Of a stretch of 64,000 bases of DNA, positions 57,274 through 64,000 are shown piece after piece. Every line of letters begins with the position of its first letter. The stretch's first letter is position 1. The stretch is taken from NCBI GenBank assembly GCA_002256005.1, contig NKIQ01000008.1, forward strand, positions 38,459-102,458, written 5' to 3'. Both the position numbers and the translations under genes were made by a program. Source of the DNA: Alphaproteobacteria bacterium PA4. GTDB taxonomy: Bacteria; Pseudomonadota; Alphaproteobacteria; Sphingomonadales; Sphingomonadaceae. The notes under the pieces are model-generated. The model worked only from the letters and a program-made list of their open reading frames with translations, had not been told where the DNA came from and ran no database searches.

Positions 57274-58473
57274 ATGAACATCCACGAATATCAAGCCAAG
57301 GAAGTCCTCGCCAAATTCGGCGTGCCCGTGCCGGCCGGCTTTGCCGCGCTGACGGTGGACGAGGCCGTGGCCGCTGCCGCCAAGCTGCCCGGGCCGCTCT
57401 ATGTCGTGAAGGCGCAGATCCACGCCGGCGGGCGCGGCAAGGGCAAGTTCGTCGAATTGCCGCCGGAAGCCAAGGGCGGCGTCCGCCTCGCCCGCAGCGC
57501 CGATGATGTGCGCGCCGCCGCCACCGACATGCTGGGCAACACGCTGGTGACGATCCAGACCGGGCCGGCCGGCAAGCAGGTCAACCGCCTCTATGTCACC
57601 GATGGCGTCGATATCGAGAAGGAGTTCTACCTGGCGCTGCTCGTCGATCGCGCCACCGGCCGCATCGCGCTCGTCGTGTCGACCGAAGGCGGCATGGACA
57701 TCGAAACCGTCGCGCACGACACGCCGGAAAAGATCCAGACCATCACCATCGATCCGGCCACCGGCGTCATGCCGCACCACGGCCGCGCCGTCGCCGCGGC
57801 GCTCGGCCTCACCGGCGACCTCGCCAAGCAGGCCGAATATGTCACGGCGAAGCTGTACGACGCCTTTGTCGGTACCGATGCGTCGCAGATCGAGATCAAC
57901 CCGCTCGCCATCACCGGTGACGGCAAGCTGATGGTGCTCGATGCCAAGGTCGGCTTCGATCCCAATGCGCTCTATCGTCACCCCGATCTGCTCGCGCTGC
58001 GCGACCTGACCGAGGAAGACCCCGCCGAAGTCGAAGCGTCGAAGTACGACCTCGCCTTCATCAAATTGGACGGCACCATCGGCTGCCTGGTCAATGGCGC
58101 CGGCCTCGCCATGGCCACCATGGACATCATCAAGCTGAACGGCGCCGAGCCGGCGAACTTCCTCGATGTCGGCGGCGGCGCCGACAAGGAAAAGGTCACC
58201 AACGCCTTCAAGCTGATCCTCAAGGACCCGGCGGTGAAGGGCATCCTCGTCAACATCTTCGGCGGCATCATGCGCTGTGACATCATCGCGGAAGGCATCA
58301 TCGCCGCGGCCAAGGAAGTGAACCTCTCGGTTCCGCTCGTCGTGCGACTGGAAGGCACCAATGTCGAACTCGGCAAGAAGATCCTCGCCGAATCCGGCCT
58401 GCCGATCATCAGCGGTGACAATCTGGGCGATGCGGCGGCCAAGATCGTCGCCGAAGTGAAAAAGGCGGCGTGA
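57274..58473 (+). CDS. sucC: Succinyl-CoA synthetase beta subunit
   Basis: 399 residues. The ATP-grasp N-terminal part starts [22 protein letters not shown] and holds [19 protein letters not shown]. The C-terminal part contains [22 protein letters not shown] and [20 protein letters not shown]. It forms the heterodimer with SucD that makes ATP (or GTP) while converting succinyl-CoA to succinate. A secreted unknown protein starts inside its stop codon (GTGATG). Confidence 0.96.
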   Translation: MNIHEYQAKEVLAKFGVPVPAGFAALTVDEAVAAAAKLPGPLYVVKAQIHAGGRGKGKFVELPPEAKGGVRLARSADDVRAAATDMLGNTLVTIQTGPAGKQVNRLYVTDGVDIEKEFYLALLVDRATGRIALVVSTEGGMDIETVAHDTPEKIQTITIDPATGVMPHHGRAVAAALGLTGDLAKQAEYVTAKLYDAFVGTDASQIEINPLAITGDGKLMVLDAKVGFDPNALYRHPDLLALRDLTEEDPAEVEASKYDLAFIKLDGTIGCLVNGAGLAMATMDIIKLNGAEPANFLDVGGGADKEKVTNAFKLILKDPAVKGILVNIFGGIMRCDIIAEGIIAAAKEVNLSVPLVVRLEGTNVELGKKILAESGLPIISGDNLGDAAAKIVAEVKKAA

Positions 58474-59162
58474 TGCGTTTCGCCGTCATCTTGCCGGCTT
58501 TGCTGTCGGCGAGCGCGGCACTGGCCCAGGCCAGTCCCGGCGCGACGATCATCCTGTCCGACCGTTATGGCCGGCCGATGACGGTCGGCAGCCAGGACGA
58601 TGCCCGCGACGCGTTGCAGTCCGGCGCCCTGTCGGGCGTCGCGGCGGCCGATGCCTTTCATGCCCTGTGTCTCGCCGGCGGTTTCAAGCCCGAAGCCTTT
58701 GCCCAGGCCGCCCAGGCACCAGCGCTCAAGCTGCAGGCGCAGAAGGTGGAACTGGAACCGATTGGCAAGACGCCGGCCTATGCCCAGGACCGGTTCGTGG
58801 CGCCGGGCATCGTCGCCAGCTGGTGGGACGGCAATGAGGTCGGCCTCAAGAACCGTGCCATCGGCATCCGGGATCGCGGCGCCGTGGTCGCGAGCGGCTA
58901 TGGCCCCTTCAAGGCGGTCGGCCGCCAATGCAACGTCAGCATGAAGCTGGCGCAGGCCGGCGACCTGCAAGCCATGGCGGATCGGATCGGCGCCATCACG
59001 CTGGGCACGCCCGAAAAGATCGTCGTCAAGCCGAAATGGGCTGACGGCAGCTGGATGATTCCCAATTCCACTCTCCGGGTGAGCTTTGCAATTGTCGATG
59101 CCGACAAGCCGGCTGCACTCGTCCATTTCACCGTTCAAGATATTGAGGGCGCCAAGCCATGA
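58473..59162 (+). CDS. Unknown secreted protein encoded between sucC and sucD
   Basis: 229 residues with a signal peptide ([21 protein letters not shown]). The mature part ([20 protein letters not shown] ... [11 protein letters not shown] ... [23 protein letters not shown]) ends [33 protein letters not shown]. No domain is recognised. The ATG shares one base with the sucC stop and the stop overlaps the sucD ATG by four bases, so all three are translationally coupled. It is not a component of the SucCD heterodimer as known. Confidence 0.8.
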   Translation: MRFAVILPALLSASAALAQASPGATIILSDRYGRPMTVGSQDDARDALQSGALSGVAAADAFHALCLAGGFKPEAFAQAAQAPALKLQAQKVELEPIGKTPAYAQDRFVAPGIVASWWDGNEVGLKNRAIGIRDRGAVVASGYGPFKAVGRQCNVSMKLAQAGDLQAMADRIGAITLGTPEKIVVKPKWADGSWMIPNSTLRVSFAIVDADKPAALVHFTVQDIEGAKP

Positions 59163-60043
59163 GCATTCTCGTCAACACATCCACCCGCGTCATCACCCAG
59201 GGTTTCACCGGCAAGCAGGGGACGTTCCACACCCAGGCCGCCATCGCCTATGGCACCAACGTCGTCGGCGGCACCGCACCGGGCAAGGGCGGCACCACCC
59301 ATCTCGACCTGCCGGTGTTCAACACCGTGCATGAAGCGCGCGCCGCCACCCAGTGCGATGCCAGCGTCGTCTATGTGCCGCCGCCCGGCGCCGCCGATGC
59401 CATCTGTGAGGCCATCGACGCCGAAGTGCCGCTGATCATCTGCATCACCGAAGGCATTCCGGTGCTCGACATGGTGCGCGTCAAGCGCTCGCTCAGCGGC
59501 TCGAAGTCGCGCCTGATCGGCCCCAATTGCCCCGGCGTGCTGACGCCCGGCGAATGCAAGATCGGCATCATGCCGGGCAATATCTTTTCAAAGGGCTCGG
59601 TCGGCGTCGTCTCGCGCTCCGGCACGCTGACCTATGAGGCCGTGCACCAGACCACCGCCGTCGGCCTTGGCCAGACCACCGCGGTCGGCATCGGCGGCGA
59701 CCCGGTCAACGGCACCAATTTCATCGACATGCTGGAACTGTTCCTGGCCGATGACGCCACCCAGTCGATCATCATGATCGGTGAAATCGGCGGCAGCGCC
59801 GAGGAAGAAGCCGCGGAATTCCTGCGCGATGAAGCGAAGCGCGGCCGCAAGAAGCCGATGGTCGGTTTCATCGCCGGCACCACCGCGCCTCCGGGCCGCC
59901 GCATGGGCCATGCCGGCGCCATCGTGTCGGGCGGCAAGGGCGATGCGGGTTCGAAGATGGCAGCGATGGAAGCCGCCGGCATCCGCGTCTCGCCGTCGCC
60001 GTCGCTGCTCGGCATCACGCTCGCCGAGGTGCTGAAGGGCTGA
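59159..60043 (+). CDS. sucD: Succinyl-CoA synthetase alpha subunit
   Basis: 294 residues. The CoA-binding domain has [27 protein letters not shown] and [30 protein letters not shown]. The phosphohistidine loop is in [20 protein letters not shown]. Complete with the ligase domain ending [12 protein letters not shown]. The start overlaps the end of the secreted unknown protein. Partner of SucC. Confidence 0.97.
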   Translation: MSILVNTSTRVITQGFTGKQGTFHTQAAIAYGTNVVGGTAPGKGGTTHLDLPVFNTVHEARAATQCDASVVYVPPPGAADAICEAIDAEVPLIICITEGIPVLDMVRVKRSLSGSKSRLIGPNCPGVLTPGECKIGIMPGNIFSKGSVGVVSRSGTLTYEAVHQTTAVGLGQTTAVGIGGDPVNGTNFIDMLELFLADDATQSIIMIGEIGGSAEEEAAEFLRDEAKRGRKKPMVGFIAGTTAPPGRRMGHAGAIVSGGKGDAGSKMAAMEAAGIRVSPSPSLLGITLAEVLKG

Positions 60044-60050
60044 TCGCCCG

Positions 60051-60479
60051 ATGGCGACCGGCAGCATCGAACTGACAGGGCAGGCCGAATTGCCGGCCTG
60101 CGCCTGTTGCGGCGTGCCGGCCCGGCGGGTGTGGGGCAATATCATCGACGATGACGGCACCACCGTCTTTGTCGTGCACTGGTCGCCCGGCCATCTCGCC
60201 AGCCATGCCGCTGCCTTTGGCCTGGTGTTCGGGCCCTGGGGGGAGGGCAGCAGCCCCGCCGATCGCATGCATGTCGCGCTCGATTATCGCCGCGTCGGGG
60301 CGGTGTTGCGGCGCACGGTCGTCGATGCCGAATCCTCGCCGATCGACGCCCGGCCGCTTGCCGACACGCGGCTGACGGTGGCTGATGTCACGGCGCGCGG
60401 CCTGACCGGGCGGGTGTGGCGCTATTTCGATCAGATCTGGCTGCGCGACAGCCGCATCGCCGAGCTGCGCAGCATGTGA
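60051..60479 (+). CDS. Unknown 142-aa Cys-pair protein between sucD and sucA
   Basis: 142 residues. The start IELTGQAELPACACCGVPARRVWGNIID contains a CxCC group that could bind zinc or a metal; the remainder is a small soluble domain (VHWSPGHLASHAAAFGLVFGPWGEGSSPADRMHVALDYRRV). No family recognised. It begins eight bases after sucD, so it is co-transcribed. About 140 bases separate it from sucA, which may have its own promoter. Confidence 0.75.
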   Translation: MATGSIELTGQAELPACACCGVPARRVWGNIIDDDGTTVFVVHWSPGHLASHAAAFGLVFGPWGEGSSPADRMHVALDYRRVGAVLRRTVVDAESSPIDARPLADTRLTVADVTARGLTGRVWRYFDQIWLRDSRIAELRSM

Positions 60480-60619
60480 CGACCCGGCGGTTGTCGGCGA
60501 AATCCTGTCTTTTCTTTGCGAAAACATGGCAGCCATGCAGGATGACAGGGTGACACCGCGTCGCACCTTGTCTATCAGCCAAGGCAACGAACGAGCCTGG
60601 ACAATACAGGAAAAGCGTA

Positions 60620-63439
60620 ATGAATGACGAAGCGCTGTTGCCGACGGCCGCGGATCGGGCCGGGCCTTCCTGGGCGCGCAGCGACTGGCCCCTGCCGGCC
60701 AATGACGATCTGACCCGGGCGCTCGATGCCGCCGACATGCTGGTGGTGCCCAAGGTGGCGGCCAAGGCCATGGCGATGGCAACCGCCGCCGGCGCCGACA
60801 GCGAGGCGGTGGCGCGCGCGGCCCAGGATGCCATTTCGGCGCTGATGCTGATCCGCACCTATCGCGTGCGCGGCCACCTCGCCGCCAATCTCGATCCGCT
60901 CGGCCTGATGAAGCGGGAACTGCCGGCCGATCTGACGCCCGAATATCATGGCTTCAAGGACAGCGACCTCGACCGCCCGGTGCATGTCGGCGGTGCGCTC
61001 GGCCTGCAGACGGCGACGATCCGCGAGCTTGTCGCCATCCTGCGCCGCAATTATTGCGGCAATGTCGGCCTCGAATACATGCACATCAACGATGTCGAGG
61101 AACGGCGCTTCCTGCAGGACAAGATCGAGGGCCGCGACAAGGACATCCAGTTCACCGACAATGGCAAGAAGGCCATTCTGAACAAGCTGGTCGAAGCCGA
61201 ACAGTTCGAACGCTTCTTGGGTCGCAAATATGTCGGCACCAAGCGCTTCGGCCTCGACGGCGGGGAATCGATGATCCCGGCGATGGAATCGATCATCAAG
61301 GTCGGTGGCGCGATTGGCATCCGCGAGATCGTTTTCGGCATGCCGCACCGCGGCCGCCTCAACATGCTCGGCAATGTGATGCAGAAGCCGTTCCGCATCA
61401 TCTTCCATGAATTCAGCGGCGGCTCCGCCAACCCCGAGGATGTCGGCGGCTCCGGCGATGTGAAGTACCACCTCGGTGCCAGCACAAACCGCGAATTCGA
61501 TGGCAACACGGTCCATCTGTCGCTGGCGCCCAACCCGTCGCACCTCGAAGCCGTCGACCCGGTGGTGCTCGGCAAGGTGCGCGCCATCCAGACCATGGCC
61601 GGCGACCATGACCATGATCACGCCATGCCGGTGCTGCTGCACGGCGATGCGGCATTCGCAGGGCAGGGCATCGTCGCCGAATGCTTCGGTTTTTCGGGGC
61701 TGACCGGCTATTCGACCGGCGGCACGCTGCACTTTGTCGTCAACAACCAGGTCGGTTTCACCACCAGCCCGCAGTTCGCCCGGTCCTCGCCCTATCCGTC
61801 GGATGTGGCGAAGATCGTCCAGGCGCCGATCTTCCACGTCAATGGCGATGATCCGGAAGCTGTGACCTTTGCCACCAAGGTGGCGACGGAATTCCGCCAG
61901 AAGTTCAAGCGCGATGTCGTCATCGACATGTGGTGCTATCGCCGCTTCGGCCATAACGAAAGCGACGAGCCGAGCTTCACCCAGCCGCTGATGTACGCCG
62001 CCATCGCCAAGCATCCGCCGGTCAGCGAGCTCTATGCCGCCCGACTGGTGCGCGAGGGCGTCATCGATGCGGCGTTCCTGCCCGCCGCCATCGACAGCTA
62101 TACCCAGCGGCTGGAAGGCGATTTTGAAGCCGCCGCCGGCTTCAAGGCCAACAAGGCCGACTGGTTCGAAGGCCGCTGGGCCGGCCTTGGCAAGCCCAAG
62201 GACGAGATCGGCGCCCGCCGTGCCGCCGATACCGGCGTGCCGGCGGCGGAGCTGCGCGCCATCGGCGAAACGCTGACGACGGTGCCGGACGGCTTCAACA
62301 TTCACAAGACGCTGGCTCGCATCCTGCGCGACAAGGCGGAAACGCTGACCAGCGGCCAGAACATCAACTGGGCAACGGCAGAGGCGCTGGCCTTTGGCTC
62401 GCTGCTGAAGGATGGCAATGGCGTGCGCCTGTCCGGCCAGGATTCGGGTCGCGGCACCTTCAGCCAGCGCCATGCGGTGTGGACCGACCAATTGAACGGC
62501 AGCCGCTATACGGCGCTGAAGTCCGTGAGCCCGCAGTTCGAAGTGCTCGACAGCCCGCTGTCCGAATTCGGCGTGCTCGGCTTCGAATATGGCTATGCGC
62601 TCGCCGATCCGCGCACGCTGGTGCTGTGGGAAGGCCAGTTCGGCGATTTCGTCAACGGCGCCCAGACCATCATCGATCAGTTCATCGCATCGGGTGAAAT
62701 CAAGTGGTTGCGCGCCAATGGCCTCGTCATGCTGTTGCCGCACGGCTATGAAGGGCAGGGGCCGGAGCATAGCTCGGCGCGCATGGAGCGCTTCCTGCAG
62801 CTCTGCGCCGAGGACAATCTGCAGGTCGCCAATGCAACGACACCGAGCAATTACTTCCACCTGCTGCGCCGCCAGCTGCTGCGCGATTTCCGGAAGCCGC
62901 TGATCATCTTCACGCCGAAATCGCTGCTGCGCCATCCGCGCGCCGTGTCGACGATCGCCGACATGGATGAAGGCACGACCTTCCACCGCTGCCTCGACGA
63001 TCTGGCGCCGTGCACGCCGGACAAGGTGCGCCGGCTCGTGCTGTGCACCGGCAAGGTCTATTACGACCTGCTGGAAGCCCGCGAAAAAAACGAGCGCGAC
63101 GATGTCTATCTGCTGCGCGTCGAACAGCTCTATCCGTTCCCGGCCGATGTCGTGGCCGATTACGCCGGCCGCTTCGCCAATCTGGAGGAGGTGGTCTGGG
63201 CGCAGGAAGAGCCGAAGAATGCCGGCGCCTGGAGCTTCATCGCGCCGCTGATCGAGGCGGCGCTGGGCCGCAGGCCGCTCTATGCCGGCCGCGCCGCCGC
63301 TGCCGCCACCGCCACCGGCCTGATGCGTCGGCACAATGCCGAACAGGCCAAGCTTATCGCCGAAGCGCTCGGCGCCAGCCGCGCCGAAGTCAATGCCGCC
63401 ATCCGGGGCGGCCTCAAGTCGAAATCAAAGGCAGCCTGA
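60620..63439 (+). CDS. sucA: 2-oxoglutarate dehydrogenase E1 component
   Basis: 939 residues, thiamine-diphosphate enzyme. EYMHINDVEERRFLQDKIEG, FGMPHRGRLNMLGNVMQKPFR and the ThDP motif HGDAAFAGQGIVAECFGFSGLTGYSTGGTLHFVVNNQVGFTT are all present, with EHSSARMERFLQLCAEDNLQV in the C-terminal half. It decarboxylates 2-oxoglutarate and transfers succinyl to the lipoyl group of SucB. The start matches MNDEALLPTAADRAG. It is followed by sucB after only three bases. Confidence 0.97.
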   Translation: MNDEALLPTAADRAGPSWARSDWPLPANDDLTRALDAADMLVVPKVAAKAMAMATAAGADSEAVARAAQDAISALMLIRTYRVRGHLAANLDPLGLMKRELPADLTPEYHGFKDSDLDRPVHVGGALGLQTATIRELVAILRRNYCGNVGLEYMHINDVEERRFLQDKIEGRDKDIQFTDNGKKAILNKLVEAEQFERFLGRKYVGTKRFGLDGGESMIPAMESIIKVGGAIGIREIVFGMPHRGRLNMLGNVMQKPFRIIFHEFSGGSANPEDVGGSGDVKYHLGASTNREFDGNTVHLSLAPNPSHLEAVDPVVLGKVRAIQTMAGDHDHDHAMPVLLHGDAAFAGQGIVAECFGFSGLTGYSTGGTLHFVVNNQVGFTTSPQFARSSPYPSDVAKIVQAPIFHVNGDDPEAVTFATKVATEFRQKFKRDVVIDMWCYRRFGHNESDEPSFTQPLMYAAIAKHPPVSELYAARLVREGVIDAAFLPAAIDSYTQRLEGDFEAAAGFKANKADWFEGRWAGLGKPKDEIGARRAADTGVPAAELRAIGETLTTVPDGFNIHKTLARILRDKAETLTSGQNINWATAEALAFGSLLKDGNGVRLSGQDSGRGTFSQRHAVWTDQLNGSRYTALKSVSPQFEVLDSPLSEFGVLGFEYGYALADPRTLVLWEGQFGDFVNGAQTIIDQFIASGEIKWLRANGLVMLLPHGYEGQGPEHSSARMERFLQLCAEDNLQVANATTPSNYFHLLRRQLLRDFRKPLIIFTPKSLLRHPRAVSTIADMDEGTTFHRCLDDLAPCTPDKVRRLVLCTGKVYYDLLEAREKNERDDVYLLRVEQLYPFPADVVADYAGRFANLEEVVWAQEEPKNAGAWSFIAPLIEAALGRRPLYAGRAAAAATATGLMRRHNAEQAKLIAEALGASRAEVNAAIRGGLKSKSKAA

Positions 63440-63442
63440 ACC

Positions 63443-64000
63443 ATGGCCAAAGACGTCATCATCCCCGCGCTGGGCGAATCGATCAGCGAAGCCACCGTCG
63501 GCCAATGGCTGAAGGCACCGGGCGAAGCGGTCGCCGCCGATGAAGCCATCGTCAGCCTGGAAACCGACAAGGTCGCGGTGGAAGTGCCGTCGCCGGTCGC
63601 CGGGGTGATGGGTGCACAGCTGTTCAAGGTCGGTGACACGGTCGCTGTCGGCGCACGGATCGCGATCATCGAGGATGGGGCAGGAGCGGTTGCCGCTGCT
63701 GCACCCGCCGCGCCTGCCGTTGCGGCCTCGGTTGCCCCCGTTTCGCCCCTAGAAGCCCCCATTTCGCCCCCGCCGGCCCCCGCCGGCGCCCCGGCCGCAT
63801 CCGCCCAGCCGCTCGATGCCATGGGCCCGGCCGTGCGCACGCTCGTCGACACCTATAATCTCGATCCCGCCAGCATTGCCGCCACCGGCAAGGATGGCCG
63901 GCTGACCAAGGGCGATGTGCTCGCTGCCATCGAGGCCGGAACGGCGAAGGTGAAGGCATCCGCCCAGACTTCCCCACCCCCGGCCCCTCCCGCAAGCGGG
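63443..64000 (+). CDS. sucB: 2-oxoglutarate dehydrogenase E2 (dihydrolipoyl succinyltransferase), partial
   Basis: The ATG at 63443 opens a frame that runs to the window edge and so is not in the ORF track. The lipoyl domain (MAKDVIIPALGESISEATVGQW) carries the lipoylated Lys in SLETDKVAVEVPSP. An Ala/Pro linker (AAPAAPAVAASVAPVSPLEA) and the E1/E3-binding domain (AVRTLVDTYNLDPASIAATGKDGRLTKGDVL) follow. The catalytic domain lies outside. It receives succinyl from SucA and makes succinyl-CoA. Confidence 0.96.
   Translation, partial: MAKDVIIPALGESISEATVGQWLKAPGEAVAADEAIVSLETDKVAVEVPSPVAGVMGAQLFKVGDTVAVGARIAIIEDGAGAVAAAAPAAPAVAASVAPVSPLEAPISPPPAPAGAPAASAQPLDAMGPAVRTLVDTYNLDPASIAATGKDGRLTKGDVLAAIEAGTAKVKASAQTSPPPAPPASG

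Noticed and set aside
60575-63334. 919-aa minus-strand ORF opposite sucA
   Set aside because: Antisense shadow of sucA with the same low-complexity composition.

Overview
High-GC bacterial chromosome segment, most likely from an alphaproteobacterium of the order Sphingomonadales. The pointers are two exosortase-type PEP-CTERM proteins with PEPxxW sorting tails, a fused PabB-PabC protein, a mdh-sucC-sucD-sucA-sucB TCA block, an sdhCDAB operon, tandem CYP153-like cytochromes P450 and clustered palindromic repeats. No rRNA, tRNA, CRISPR array or phage module was seen. The assignment is inference from gene content, not from a marker gene.

Layout. 1-20 kb holds mostly core metabolism and envelope genes: an S9 peptidase fragment, pabBC, an aspartate aminotransferase, an MFS carrier, an SDR oxidoreductase, a small membrane-gene pair, a SIMPL protein, an RND efflux pump (adaptor plus 1027-aa permease), a DUF445 protein, tyrosine/histidine biosynthesis (tyrC-hisC), DUF2946 and PepSY membrane proteins and a PiT phosphate transporter. 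19-28 kb holds an amidohydrolase, metX-metW-DUF1905, DUF4279, DUF3089-ruvX, msrB, cysK and an MFS transporter.

28.9-37.6 kb is the unusual, accessory-looking part. The 3' ends of two host genes, uvrD and a DUF952 gene, occur in extra copies, with low-GC cargo genes lying between the intact gene and the extra tail. The cargo is two PEP-CTERM proteins and two near-identical 142-aa orphan proteins. A decayed IS66 transposase end and further unknown low-GC genes follow.

37.7-46.6 kb holds a GST, an HtrA-type protease, a complete Anbu (proteasome-like) cluster with transglutaminase, alpha-E and ATP-grasp partners, a tryptophan/glycine-rich lipoprotein, a MAPEG protein and a VIT-family transporter. 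46.7-49.3 kb holds two CYP153-like P450s separated by a perfect 39-bp inverted repeat. 49.9-64 kb is respiratory and TCA metabolism: sdhCDAB with a tiny extra ORF between sdhA and sdhB, a thioesterase, zapE, mdh, an inserted VapBC-like toxin-antitoxin pair, then sucC, a secreted unknown protein, sucD, a Cys-containing unknown protein, sucA and the start of sucB.

Together the last block supplies succinate oxidation, malate oxidation, succinyl-CoA synthetase and the 2-oxoglutarate dehydrogenase complex from closely spaced same-strand genes. The Anbu block looks like one four-gene transcription unit, probably for making and turning over a peptide or amide modification. Most very long ORFs on the opposite strand of core genes are codon-bias shadows and were left out.
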